33,374 bases of DNA from Nitrospira sp. (GTDB taxonomy: Bacteria > Nitrospirota > Nitrospiria > Nitrospirales > Nitrospiraceae): positions 1 through 33,374 of the forward strand of contig JAHFEW010000047.1 of assembly GCA_023248215.1 (NCBI GenBank). Direction: 5' to 3'. Position numbers and translations under genes: made by a program. Shown piece after piece: positions 21,781-30,667 of this stretch. The notes under the pieces were generated by a model that was not told where the DNA came from, ran no database searches, and saw only the letters and a list, made by a program, of their open reading frames with translations. How positions within the stretch are numbered: position 1 is the first letter of the stretch; each line of letters begins with the position of its first letter.

Positions 21781-23895
21781 CTATTTCCTTTTGCGGGTGA
21801 GGGACGTCGCTGGGCGTTTCCGCTTCGGAAGGGCTGCCTTCTTGCCGGACGATGCGTCTCCGACAAACAAATCTTGCTGCCCGACCTTCGCCTTTGCTGC
21901 CGCGGGACGTTTGGCCCTCCCGCTTCCAGGTCTAACCTTTGGGGCTCGCACCGATTTCACCGGAGCCTTCGTCTCCGAAAGCCGCTCGAATTGCGCCGGC
22001 TTGCTTGAGACGACCGGCACCGTAGCAGTCTGCTGTGCGACCTCGGTCTCCCCTTCAATCCCCTCCGTGGTCACAATGATGGAATGCGGCAAGCCCTCGG
22101 GTCCAGCTCCGGTTTTGCCCAAGGCTTCATCCGTTTTGAGGCCCCCCGTGCGCGAGCTGGCGATCTTATGCAGCTGCTCTTTCAATTGCTCGGTTGGTAG
22201 CTTGCCGCCTTTGAGACGATTGCAGGCCTCCACGACTTCTTCAATATAGAGATCAAAGATGTTGCGCCGCCGAAACTCGCTGGCAGCTCGTTCCTTCCGT
22301 CGCAGGAAAATTCCCAGTCGGCGCCCGGCCTCGCGTAGCGCCAGCGTGATCTCCTTCTGAATCTCGTCGTAATCCGCAATGGCTTCTTTCGACTCGCTGG
22401 TGAAGGGTACCCACACGGAAGCCATATGGACAAAGATCACCATGGGACCGGCGGGAAGCGCGCCACGCGACTGTGTCATGCCGTAGTTGCGCCAGGTCGT
22501 GTTGAGCACCGCCTTGAAGGTCGAACAGGCCGATTGCTGAAAGAGCAACGGCACCCGGTTGGCATATCGAATCACGCGCGCAAGCTCGGTATCGTGACCA
22601 TGATCTTCGCCTTCCGCCAGCGGCATGGCAGCCGGTTGCGGCTTGACGGATTCTTCCGGTCCCTTGCCGAATGCCAACCCCGCCTCGATGATGAAGGGAT
22701 TTCCTCGATAGACGGCCGGCGGACGGCTCACGGCCGTATAAAATTCACCCTTAATCTGTTTGTAAAGGCCGGACAGAATCGCCTTCTCGCCGATCGGCGA
22801 AATACAGTTCGTCGGCGGAGCCATGATCTTGGTCGTCTGAATCGTCTTGTACAGCGTTTCCGCCGCCTGGTGCTTCACGGCGCGAGGCTTGGCGTCGGGC
22901 GACAGCTTTGCCGACTTGCACATCTCTTCAGCCAAGGCCGGTGAGACACGGCAAAAATCGCTCGCTAAAAAACTCGCCACCGTATGGCTCTTCGTGTCTT
23001 GCAACATTTTCAGCAACACGCCGAATTCAATGCCATAGGGATGCGGCTTGATTTCCTTCGGTGAGGGCGGCAGTTCATGGTACGTCCGGGGATATTCTTT
23101 CGTCTCCCCTTCCGGTGTCTGGTAGACCAGCCGCACATGCGGATTCGCAATAGACGTCTGTTCCAACCATTCATCCACCGAGGCGCGCCCCTTCTGGTAC
23201 CGACCTTCCACTTCGATCGCCACCTCCGTGCCTTGGGGCTGCGCCCACTCGATCTGTTTGTTCTCATGCACCAGCGGCTCGTTTTTCTTCGTGTCGATTT
23301 GCACTTCGAAGTAATGCGCCGTCGCGCGCGGCCCCGTGCGGGAAATCACTTTCACCGGCTTGCCGGTCGTGAGCTGGCCATACATTCCGGCGGCGGAGAT
23401 CCCGATACCCTGCTGGCCCCGGCTCATACGCATGCGGTGAAATTTCGATCCGTACAGCAGTTTGGCGAAAATTCGAGGAACTTGTGCGCGGACAATGCCT
23501 GGTCCATTGTCGGTGACCGTCACCCGGAAACGTGTCGCCTGACTTGGCGTCACGGGAGTCGGCCCGTTCACCACCGTTTCGAGCTTCACGGTCACATCGG
23601 GGAGAATACCCGCTTCCTCGCAGGCGTCCAGCGAGTTGTCCACGGCTTCTTTGACGCAGGTCAGCAACGCCTTCCGGGGATTATCGAACCCCAGGAGATG
23701 CCGGTTCTTCGTGAAAAACTCCGAAACGGAAATCTCCCGCTGGCGGGTTCCCATTTCAATCGCTGTGACCGCAGACGTACCCTTCTCCGTAAGGGAGGGT
23801 TTTTTTCGTGGCGCGGCCTGTTCAGAGTCGATGGTGACGGATTGGGACACAGTTTTCGAGGACCGAATAGATGGCGGTGATGTCTTGGTGGCCAT
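21781..23895 (-). CDS. top6B: DNA topoisomerase VI subunit B (GHKL ATPase)
   Basis: This 704-aa subunit drives strand passage by ATP-dependent dimerisation. The GHKL ATP-binding Bergerat fold is intact: LLTCVKEAVDNSLDACEEAG (E83 and N87), VTVTDNGPGIVRAQVP (D129-N-G-P-G-I), and SRGQQGIGISAAGMYGQL (160-174). Downstream are SPALAEEMCKSAKLSP and PTNCISPIGEKAILSGLYK of the H2TH and transducer parts, with the switch-lysine region in the RVPLLFQQSACSTFKAVLNT block. The last 65 residues are a Lys/Ala/Pro-rich tail (KVRPGSGRAKRPAAAKAKVG) that may bind DNA non-specifically, and the first 40 residues are also low complexity. It is the first gene of the top6B-top6A operon; an AGAGG is near ATG 23895. Confidence 0.95.
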   Translation of the reverse strand: MATKTSPPSIRSSKTVSQSVTIDSEQAAPRKKPSLTEKGTSAVTAIEMGTRQREISVSEFFTKNRHLLGFDNPRKALLTCVKEAVDNSLDACEEAGILPDVTVKLETVVNGPTPVTPSQATRFRVTVTDNGPGIVRAQVPRIFAKLLYGSKFHRMRMSRGQQGIGISAAGMYGQLTTGKPVKVISRTGPRATAHYFEVQIDTKKNEPLVHENKQIEWAQPQGTEVAIEVEGRYQKGRASVDEWLEQTSIANPHVRLVYQTPEGETKEYPRTYHELPPSPKEIKPHPYGIEFGVLLKMLQDTKSHTVASFLASDFCRVSPALAEEMCKSAKLSPDAKPRAVKHQAAETLYKTIQTTKIMAPPTNCISPIGEKAILSGLYKQIKGEFYTAVSRPPAVYRGNPFIIEAGLAFGKGPEESVKPQPAAMPLAEGEDHGHDTELARVIRYANRVPLLFQQSACSTFKAVLNTTWRNYGMTQSRGALPAGPMVIFVHMASVWVPFTSESKEAIADYDEIQKEITLALREAGRRLGIFLRRKERAASEFRRRNIFDLYIEEVVEACNRLKGGKLPTEQLKEQLHKIASSRTGGLKTDEALGKTGAGPEGLPHSIIVTTEGIEGETEVAQQTATVPVVSSKPAQFERLSETKAPVKSVRAPKVRPGSGRAKRPAAAKAKVGQQDLFVGDASSGKKAALPKRKRPATSLTRKRK

Positions 23896-24490
23896 TCAAC
23901 CTCTCAAGCAAACGATCCGGACAGGAATGACTCGGCACGTCTGGCATAGAAGGATACGTAGTCACTTGGTCGTTTACAGGGAACGGGGCGGAGAGTCAAG
24001 CCTTGACGGCATTCCTGGCGGCATTGAGGCTAGCCAAAGGGGGAAGACAGATATGGGCGGGAATCAGGTGAAAAGATTTAGGTGGGAGGAGCACGCACCT
24101 ACCGAGGAGAGGTAGATACGGCGGAGATCTCGGGAGGATTTTAGGCTTCCCAGTACAAGCTGGGCATGCACACCGTCCTCAGCGCTCAATCCCCTTCATG
24201 TCGATATTCCCCCGGGGCGTTCACTCCCCCCACGAGGGTACGATAGGCCTCCCGCCTGTGCTAGTCAAGAGGTCCTGAAATGAATTTGATCCTGAGATTC
24301 GGAGGCCCCTCCAGGGCTAACCCTGGTAGCTCTTATCGGCCGGCCGTCACATCATACGAACAGCAGCGCACATTTTCCCTCGTCCCACATGGAAATGTCC
24401 GCTCTATCGGGGCGGAAGAGATCGGCGACACTACCGATGCCTTTTCCTCCCCGATCTTATCCACGTCCCCTTCAAGAAAGGTGTGAGCAT
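23896..24490. other. Long intergenic spacer upstream of top6B
   Basis: About 595 bp without a convincing gene. It should contain the top6B promoter near its left end, though no strong boxes were recognised. It holds a perfect stem CCAGGG-CTAA-CCCTGG (24311-24326) and a palindrome GTCAAGCCTTGAC (23995-24007). A 68-codon frame at 24280-24486 has no recognisable content and is not called. Confidence 0.5.
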
Positions 24491-24571
24491 ATGCCTATCC
24501 TACTCTGGTAGCTCGGCGTTCCACTCAGTCTGGTTTTGCTGTTGTGGCTGTTTGGTGTGGTCAGCTTTTAG
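24491..24571 (+). pseudogene. Miniature hydrophobic membrane-peptide gene with in-frame TAG
   Basis: From ATG 24491 (AAAGG about 10 nt upstream) the frame reads MPILLW, TAG at 24509-24511, then LGVPLSLVLLLWLFGVVSF and a TAG at 24569. Reading through gives a 26-residue single membrane span with the MPILLW-x-LGVPLSLV pattern seen in small bacterial membrane peptides. A TTG-to-TAG change at codon 7 would explain it. Options are a recent nonsense mutation, a sequencing error or TAG read-through. The match to a family is from memory, not searched. Confidence 0.5.
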
Positions 24572-24626
24572 TTGTCGACAAGAGCCGGAATGCACCTCGC
24601 GCTGTGGCCTCTCTCTCGGATCCTGA

Positions 24627-25493
24627 TTACCCAGTGTGTAAACCGTGGATGTCATCGATCAACTTTTGGAGCGTCGCGACCGCCTTTCGGCGCTGGATAG
24701 GGGTCAACATGCGGTCGATTCCCACAAGCATAGTCGTAAGACCAACGCGCAGGTCCTTCACTGTGTCGAGATAAACACGAGGGGCACTGTGGTCGGGAAA
24801 GACAAACATCGCCCGTAAGGCCTGACTCGCTTCACCGGCAGGTGGCCGGCGCCGCATCAAGGCCAACAGCTCCCGATGGCGCTGCTGTCGGTACTGCCAC
24901 CATGCAGGCTGTGTATCAGGCAACGCCACGCTCCATTCCCGAATCCGGGCGGTCTGCTCACGGCTCAATGGTCCCAACCAGTCTTCCGCTAGAGAGAGCA
25001 TCGTTCTTGCGCGCTCATCCAGACGTGACAGAGTTGGTTTTTGTAGACGACGTGCAGCCTTCTCTTCCTCTTTGGTCAGGACCTCCTCGAAACTTCGAAT
25101 CTGTTGCTCCGTAACGGTTGTCAGCAAGATCCCTCCGTCCGGCGCGATACGCTCGAACAAATCGGCTCGCAATCGGTCATAGGATGCATAGGTCCATTCA
25201 AGGTCTTCGCGAGTCAATCCCCGGTTCACACGCTGCTGCACGTCTTTGAGAAAGTGTTCGTACTGCGGAAGGGCCTCCGTCCGGTGCTGCAGCAGAAGCG
25301 GTTGCAGCATCGTCATCACGTCTCGACGTTGTCCGGAGCTCAGGTCCAGATAATGGTCCAATTGCCAGCGAATCAGCCAATCGGCATGGCGATAACCGAA
25401 GGTCAGCGCACAACCCGTCAACAAAGCTATGACCATCAGCAGACAAGAGGTCAGCAATCGAGCAGATGTCGGCGCACCCGGGAAATGCATCAT
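24627..25493 (-). CDS. DUF6279 family lipoprotein
   Basis: This is a 288-aa predicted outer-membrane or periplasmic lipoprotein. The signal LLTSCLLMVIALLTGC ends in lipobox LTGC (Cys28). The mature sequence starts ALTFGYRHADWLIRWQLDHY then LDLSSGQRRDV, the conserved N-terminal block of DUF6279 proteins, followed by long helical segments (TEQQIRSFEEVLTKEEEKAA; LSLAEDWLGPLSREQTARIR) and a C-terminal RKAVATLQKLIDDIH. The function of the family is unknown. The first codon could be either of two ATGs (MMHFPG). It stands alone on the minus strand, divergent from the second cupredoxin-like gene across about 260 bp in which no gene was seen. Confidence 0.85.
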   Translation of the reverse strand: MMHFPGAPTSARLLTSCLLMVIALLTGCALTFGYRHADWLIRWQLDHYLDLSSGQRRDVMTMLQPLLLQHRTEALPQYEHFLKDVQQRVNRGLTREDLEWTYASYDRLRADLFERIAPDGGILLTTVTEQQIRSFEEVLTKEEEKAARRLQKPTLSRLDERARTMLSLAEDWLGPLSREQTARIREWSVALPDTQPAWWQYRQQRHRELLALMRRRPPAGEASQALRAMFVFPDHSAPRVYLDTVKDLRVGLTTMLVGIDRMLTPIQRRKAVATLQKLIDDIHGLHTG

Positions 25494-25755
25494 CGGTCCT
25501 ATTTTGGGTCGAGTGTAAGCACGATTTCGCCCTGATCAATGGGTGTTCAACATGACTCATCAATAACCAGTCGATCGCTGTATGCATACTGGGGTTTTCC
25601 CGAGTATGGCGGAAGGGTCTGGCCTACTACTGTGAAGCTATTGGACGAAATAGCACGCGGAGGAAGCCGTAGGTCCTACCGCGGCTGTTTGTCTAGGGTG
25701 CAGGACCGCTGCAGACCAGGGAAGACATTCACCACTATTCATTGAGGAGGAACCC

Positions 25756-26193
25756 ATGAAGACGATTCTGCATTCGATGATGGCATTGGCAATTTTGTCG
25801 GTGGCTGCCTGTTCTAGCTCACCCACGGCATCGAAAACCCAATCAGAAATGGAAGCCGGGACGAAAACAGGGATGGTCAAAAATATTGTCATCACTGACA
25901 CCGTGACGCCCCCGGCATTGACCGCACATGCCGGGGACGAAGTACGCTGGATCAATCAACGACAGGAATCTGTCATCGTCGCGATTGAAGGCCCTCTTGA
26001 CCATCGGGTGTCCTGCCGGAATGGATTCTCGAAAGCCCTGGGCATGGGGGTAGACAACTCCACCACATTGGCGAGCAACGAGACAGCCGGCCTCTGCTTC
26101 ACTCGCCTTGGCACCGTCAACTATTCAGTGCGGCCGTCATCCGATGACAGAGGCAGCATGACCAAATCACAAGGCTCCATCGTGGTTCAGTAG
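25756..26193 (+). CDS. Cupredoxin-like lipoprotein (copy 2)
   Basis: This encodes 145 aa, with GAGGAGG upstream of ATG 25756. The signal MKTILHSMMALAILSVAACS has lipobox VAAC (Cys19). The mature part includes VKNIVITDTVTPPALTAHAG, DEVRWINQRQESVIVAIEGP, SCRNGFSKALG, AGLCFTRLGTVNYSVRPSSD and closing GSIVV. It aligns by eye with the protein at 19349: GDEVRWxN, CxxGFS, LCF and the final G-S-I-x-V are shared at similar spacing. As in that copy, a copper ligand set is not evident and two conserved cysteines could form a disulfide. A hairpin terminator follows. Confidence 0.8.
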   Translation: MKTILHSMMALAILSVAACSSSPTASKTQSEMEAGTKTGMVKNIVITDTVTPPALTAHAGDEVRWINQRQESVIVAIEGPLDHRVSCRNGFSKALGMGVDNSTTLASNETAGLCFTRLGTVNYSVRPSSDDRGSMTKSQGSIVVQ

Positions 26194-26220
26194 AGGCACT
26201 AAACCTATAGAAACAAGCCG

Positions 26221-26248
26221 CCGCCTGCATCCTGTATGCAGATGGCGG
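26221..26248 (+). terminator. Hairpin after the second cupredoxin-like gene
   Basis: CCGCCTGCAT and ATGCA-gat-GGCGG pair over a CCTGT loop, with a 3-nt bulge, 27 nt after the stop codon. The following TTGCGGTTTG is only weakly T-rich, so termination is probable but not certain. Confidence 0.5.
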
Positions 26249-26269
26249 TTGCGGTTTGAGAACTCTGTC

Positions 26270-26476
26270 CTAGCAGGTTGCGGAAAAACTCGATTTTTGC
26301 ACCATACGCCGCGATCAGCTCACGTGGCGTGTTGGTATTAGAATAGCCCGCAGGGTGCGCAAAAAGGCCGTCCAGCAAGGCCGCAGCGAGCGAAGCGGCG
26401 AATCGTACTCTTGCCTACGGTGAGTCGCTGAACGATGCGAGAACGCCGCTGGCGGACTTTTTCCGCATCCTGCTAG
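26270..26476. repeat. Dispersed non-coding repeat, copy B (MITE/REP-like)
   Basis: This begins CTAGCAGGTTGCGGAAAAAC and ends CTTTTTCCGCATCCTGCTAG, a nearly perfect terminal inverted repeat of about 19 bp. Its reverse complement shares ordered blocks with copy A at 15933-16164, including the AAAAAGTCCGCC start and the CTGCGGCCTTGCTGGACGGCC core. No coding frame is supported. It lies between the convergent cupredoxin-like gene and katE, a typical site for small mobile or palindromic repeats. Confidence 0.85.
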
Positions 26477-26550
26477 AGCAAGAGGTGTGAGCAGGCAGTG
26501 AAAACAAGGACCTCTCAATCCCTTGCTCGACCCCATCAGAAGTTCGCCTT

Positions 26551-28737
26551 TTACTCTGGGCTGGCGAGTTCGATTTCACGAGCCCAATGACGGTGGGGCT
26601 CCATTGCCTTGATGAAGCGGGCCGCAACCTGTTTGGCTGAGGCCTGACGTGCCACCACAATTCCCTCATCACTGGGCACATCTCCGCTTTTATCCATACT
26701 TTTATGTAGCCCTAGAAGCGACATCGCGGATTGCAGGACGTTGACGCCGGCCCCTGTTGCAGCGATCGGTTTGCAATGCAGGTACGCCTCATGTGTGAAC
26801 ATGCTTGCTTTGGGTGTCCGCAACAACGTCCAAACGCTCTCTTCGCCGCCCGGAATATAGAGGGCATCGAAAAGGACGGACCCGGTGGTCAGCAGACTGA
26901 AGTCAATCTTCATGTCGGTCCCATCGGCCGTCTTCAGAACTCCAGAGCGCGGTGCGACGATTTTCGCCATGGCTCCCACTGCCGCCAATGCCGTCTTCAT
27001 GCTCACGACTGCTTGACCATCGACCCCGTCGGCGGCAAGAATCGCCACTTTTCTGGTCTGGATTCCTTTCTTCGGAGCAAGCACCATGCTCAACGCCGCG
27101 GACTTTTCCACGGAAGCGGTCGCTCGCTTCGGCTGAAATTGTCTTGGATCATCATCGGCCGGGATGCTTAAATTGAGAGGCCCGGTAATGCTCGTGACGT
27201 GTAGACCCAGTCCTTCGGCGACACGCGCCGCTAATTTCTTATCGACCTGTGCGAGTAGTGCCACCATGCGTTCTCGTATGGCCGAGACGTCGACCTTCCC
27301 GAGTTCAAATCGCAGCGCCTGTACCAGGTGCGCCTGCTCGGAGGCTGATTGGCTCCTCCAAAACAGCGCCGCCTGGCTGAAGTGATCGAAAAAGCTTTTG
27401 CTGCGCTCACGGACTTTTGATCCCGTCAGCTTTTCCGCATAACTGAGAAAGCCCCCCATATCCGCCTGTGCCTGCATGGGACAACCACCCCCCAGCGTAT
27501 TGGGGTGGTAACTGGCCTGTCCCGCATTGATCGTCTGGCGCATATGACCGTCCCGCTGATTGTTGTGCAGCGGCGCAACGGGACGATTGATGGGAATCTC
27601 ATGAAAGTTTGGTCCACCCAATCGGATGAGCTGTGTATCCGTATAGGAGAACAGCCGTCCCTGTAACAAGGGATCATTGCTGAAATCGATTCCAGGGACG
27701 AGGTGACCGGGATGGAATGCCACCTGTTCGGTTTCAGAAAAGAAATTGTCCGGGTTCCTGTCGAGCGTCATTTTCCCGATCCGAACCACGGGCACCAGTT
27801 CCTCAGGAATAATCTTCGTCGGATCAAGCAGATCGAATTCAAACTTGTGTTCATCCCTTTCCTCGACCACTTGGACCCCGAGTTCCCACTCAGGAAAGTT
27901 TCCCGTCTCAATGGCTTCCCACAGATCGCGCCGGTGGAAATCCGGATCCAGGCCGGAGATCTTCTGTGCCTCATCCCAGAGAATGGAATGAACACCCAAG
28001 AGCGGTTTCCAATGGAACTTCACGAATCGTCCGACGCCCTGAGCATTCACGAAGCGAAAGGTATGAACGCCAAACCCTTCCATCATGCGAAAACTTCTGG
28101 GGATCGCCCGATCCGACATCAACCACATGACCATATGCATGGATTCGGGCATGAGCGAAATGAAGTCCCAGAAGGTGTCATGCGCCGATGCTGCTTGCGG
28201 CATCTCATGCTGAGGCTCCGGTTTGACCGCATGGACCAAATCTGGAAATTTCACCGCATCTTGAATGAAGAAAACGGGCATGTTGTTGCCCACCAAGTCA
28301 TAGTTGCCTTCGTCAGTGTAAAACTTGACCGCGAATCCCCTCACGTCGCGCGCCAGATCAGTGGAACCTCGAGACCCGGCCACAGTAGAAAACCGCACGA
28401 ACACCGGTGTTTTCACGGCGGGATCCTGAAGAAACTTGGCTCGCGTCAGGGAAGCGAGGGATTTGTAGACTTGAAAATATCCGTGGGCCGCAGAGCCCCT
28501 GGCATGGACGACCCGCTCGGGAATGCGCTCGTGGTCGAAATGGGTGATTTTTTCCCGGAGGATGAAATCTTCCAGCAGCGACGGACCGCGTGGGCCGGCT
28601 TTCAAACTGTTCTGATCATCGTTGATGCGAAGTCCCTGATTAGTGGTTAGATATTGGTCTCCGGACTGTTCCCGCACACTTTCCAGAGCTTGAACTTTCT
28701 TATTTTTGCTGTCGCGTTTCGGACGATCTTTTGGCAT
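26551..28737 (-). CDS. katE: Large-subunit catalase HPII with C-terminal DJ-1/PfpI-like domain
   Basis: This cytoplasmic heme enzyme decomposes hydrogen peroxide. The 728-aa length and two-part layout are those of HPII-type clade 2 catalases. The catalase core shows RVVHARGSAAHGYFQVYKSL with distal His85, KTPVFVRFSTVAGSRGSTDL, the asparagine region NMPVFFIQDAVKFPDLVHAV and the proximal heme-tyrosine motif RLFSYTDTQLIRLGGPNF near residue 365. After about residue 560 a DJ-1/PfpI-like domain begins (RKVAILAADGVDGQAVVSMK; ALYIPGGEESV). Its nucleophile elbow ATGAGVNVL lacks the cysteine, so it is probably structural. The start ATG 28737 has AAGGGA upstream. It is followed closely upstream by the hemerythrin-like gene (28782) on the same strand, which suggests a joint oxidative-stress unit. 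Confidence 0.97.
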   Translation of the reverse strand: MPKDRPKRDSKNKKVQALESVREQSGDQYLTTNQGLRINDDQNSLKAGPRGPSLLEDFILREKITHFDHERIPERVVHARGSAAHGYFQVYKSLASLTRAKFLQDPAVKTPVFVRFSTVAGSRGSTDLARDVRGFAVKFYTDEGNYDLVGNNMPVFFIQDAVKFPDLVHAVKPEPQHEMPQAASAHDTFWDFISLMPESMHMVMWLMSDRAIPRSFRMMEGFGVHTFRFVNAQGVGRFVKFHWKPLLGVHSILWDEAQKISGLDPDFHRRDLWEAIETGNFPEWELGVQVVEERDEHKFEFDLLDPTKIIPEELVPVVRIGKMTLDRNPDNFFSETEQVAFHPGHLVPGIDFSNDPLLQGRLFSYTDTQLIRLGGPNFHEIPINRPVAPLHNNQRDGHMRQTINAGQASYHPNTLGGGCPMQAQADMGGFLSYAEKLTGSKVRERSKSFFDHFSQAALFWRSQSASEQAHLVQALRFELGKVDVSAIRERMVALLAQVDKKLAARVAEGLGLHVTSITGPLNLSIPADDDPRQFQPKRATASVEKSAALSMVLAPKKGIQTRKVAILAADGVDGQAVVSMKTALAAVGAMAKIVAPRSGVLKTADGTDMKIDFSLLTTGSVLFDALYIPGGEESVWTLLRTPKASMFTHEAYLHCKPIAATGAGVNVLQSAMSLLGLHKSMDKSGDVPSDEGIVVARQASAKQVAARFIKAMEPHRHWAREIELASPE

Positions 28738-28781
28738 GGCGCATTCCCTTGTGTTCGTACTCGCCGGGCGGTGGGTTATGT

Positions 28782-29303
28782 TTACCGTCTAGCCTTTTTA
28801 GGCGCCCGCGATGATGACGACGAACGCGTAGACCCCTTCCCGCGGCCGTTGGTTTTGGCCATCAGCGCTTCCTTCCGCTTCATGACACGGGTCTCCAGGG
28901 ATTCCCAGTCAATGTCGCTCTCCTCAGCTTGCGGCAACATCTCGTTCTCTTCTTCCTCAATGTGATGTTTGACCAACTCGCCGAGCACCTTGAACTTCGC
29001 TTGAAACTTCTCATCGTTGGGTTTGAGTTTTTTTAGTTCTTTGATCAGGACATGAACGAGGTGATGCTCCTCGACCGCCTCGTTCATCATGTCGTCCTCC
29101 TCGATTTCCTTTCGGATGGCCGGATAGATCAGTGCTTCTTCCAAGTCCGCATGCACTTCTAATTCCTGAATGGCCGTTTTAGCGATCTCACCACGTTCCC
29201 GTCCTTCGGCAGATTCAAACTCCTCGAAGAGTTCCTTCACTTTGTTGTGATCTTCTTTCAACATCTGCACGATTCCGGATGCCACGCCTGCTTTGCTTGC
29301 CAT
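28782..29303 (-). CDS. Hemerythrin HHE domain-containing protein
   Basis: This encodes 173 aa from ATG 29303, chosen because AAGGAG lies 8 nt upstream. The HHE-type helical bundle has histidines and acids at the expected places: LKEDHNKVKELFEEF (His19), ELEVHADLEEALIYPAIRKE (His51, Glu55), EEHHLVHVLIKEL (His80, His81, His84) and VKHHIEEEENEMLPQAEE (His113, His114, Glu118). These could bind a diiron site for oxygen, nitric-oxide or iron chemistry. The last 25 residues are a Ser/Arg/Lys-rich tail (RGKGSTRSSSSSRAPKKARR) that may bind nucleic acid. It lies 45 nt upstream of katE on the same strand and is divergent from the YihY-family gene. Confidence 0.92.
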   Translation of the reverse strand: MASKAGVASGIVQMLKEDHNKVKELFEEFESAEGRERGEIAKTAIQELEVHADLEEALIYPAIRKEIEEDDMMNEAVEEHHLVHVLIKELKKLKPNDEKFQAKFKVLGELVKHHIEEEENEMLPQAEESDIDWESLETRVMKRKEALMAKTNGRGKGSTRSSSSSRAPKKARR

Positions 29304-29488
29304 ATTGGATCTCCTTTCGGGTGAATACACATACACAATCATTTCCGGCCAAACTATCATGCCGGCCGTTCAGCGCTAGCTCGGGGAAGCCCTAGTTACC
29401 ACAAGTGGCGCCATATGGTGGCATGCAGGAAGAGGAAATGCGTCAGGTCTTGGCCACACCCACTAATGAAGACACGAAAGGAAGAGTA

Positions 29489-30618
29489 ATGGCATCTCAT
29501 GGTTTGAATATGGCGAACTTTGGCCTAATGCGGGAGTTGCTGAAGCAAACAGCTACCCAATGGGGCCAGGACAAAGTTCCGCGTCATGGCGCAGCCCTTG
29601 CCTACTACACAGTGTTCTCCATCGTTCCCCTGCTGGTCATCGTCATTGCCATGATCGGACTGGTGTTCGGACAGGAGGCCGCGCAGAGTTACATTTTGCA
29701 ACAGTTTGAAAGCCTACTGGGTGAACAGAGCACAGCGGCGATCAAAGACATGATTCAGCGCGCAAGCCAGCCGTCCACCGGCATCATAGCCACTCTCGCG
29801 GCCCTCGCAACGTTGCTATTCGGCGCATCGGGACTATTCGGACAGCTTCAGGATTCCTTGAACAGCATCTGGGGAGTGGAACCGAAAGCACGCGGGATCT
29901 GGGGCATCATCCAGGACCGTTTTTTCTCCTTCCTGCAGTGCTCGGAACGGGGTTTCTGCTGCTGGTGTCCTTAGTCCTGAGCGCCGGTTTGGCCGCATTC
30001 GGCAAGTGGTTCGGTGGATGGTTGCCCGCCCCTGAATTTGTGCTGCAGATCTTGAACGCTCTCGTATCCTTCGCCGTCATTACCGCGTTGTTCGCCATGA
30101 TGTTTAAAGGGCTTCCGGATGCTCGTGTGGCTTGGCGTGACGTATGGATTGGTGCCGCACTTACGGCATTCCTCTTTACGATTGGAAAGTTCTCCATCGG
30201 GCTCTATCTCGGGAAGAGCGACGTGGGCTCCGCTTACGGCGCGGCGGGATCGCTGGCCATTCTGCTGGTGTGGGTGTACTACTCGGCACAGATTCTATTG
30301 TTCGGGGCGGAATTTACCCAGGTCTACGCCAACAGGGCAGGCGCTCGTATCATTCCGACTGAGAACGCCGTCAGCGTCGATCCCGAGAAGGCGGGGGGCG
30401 AATTGTCAGACACCGGGGCAAGGGGTCGAGCCGAACCCCGGGGCTCGACTGACGGACAGAAAGAGCCCTGGGTTCATGCAACGGGCGGGACCCTCCTGCA
30501 ACACAATGGCTCTGAAGCACCATCCCTCAGAAGCGAGATCGGCTGGCTAGGAGTGGGACTGGTCGTCTGGTCTCTCGTAAAAGCCTTCCGCAGGGAACCA
30601 GCCGGTCATTCACACTGA
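29489..30618 (+). pseudogene. YihY/UPF0761-family membrane protein, frameshifted
   Basis: Two overlapping frames together make one YihY (formerly ribonuclease BN-like) protein. Frame one, from ATG 29489 (GGAAGAG upstream), gives PRHGAALAYYTVFSIVPLLV, IGLVFGQEAAQSYI, GASGLFGQLQDSLNSIWGVE and GIWGIIQDRFFSF, then leaves the family. The next frame continues VLGTGFLLLVSLVLSAGLAA, LFAMMFKGLPDARVAWRDVW, GKSDVGSAYGAAGSLAILLV and YSAQILLFGAEFTQVYA. One base is missing near 29933-29936 (SF-L-A-VLG would be restored by adding one). Six T's at 29920-29925 are a second possible slip site. The C-terminal tail from 30360 is polar. Family proteins are inner-membrane with about six spans; their true role is uncertain. 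It may be a genuine pseudogene or a sequencing error. Confidence 0.85.
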
Positions 30619-30667
30619 TCCTCGCCGCCAATGCTCATATTTGCCGTGACGGGCGGCTCCTTTCCCT

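Noticed and set aside
21353-22249. 298-codon plus-strand frame across top6A/top6B
   Set aside because: Antisense shadow of two genes with intact catalytic motifs.
24280-24486. 68-codon plus-strand frame in the spacer upstream of the micro-peptide
   Set aside because: It has a possible AGAGG site but no recognisable content or signal; support is too thin.
25539-25745. 68-codon plus-strand frame before the second cupredoxin-like gene
   Set aside because: No ribosome binding site or domain; probably leader or promoter DNA.
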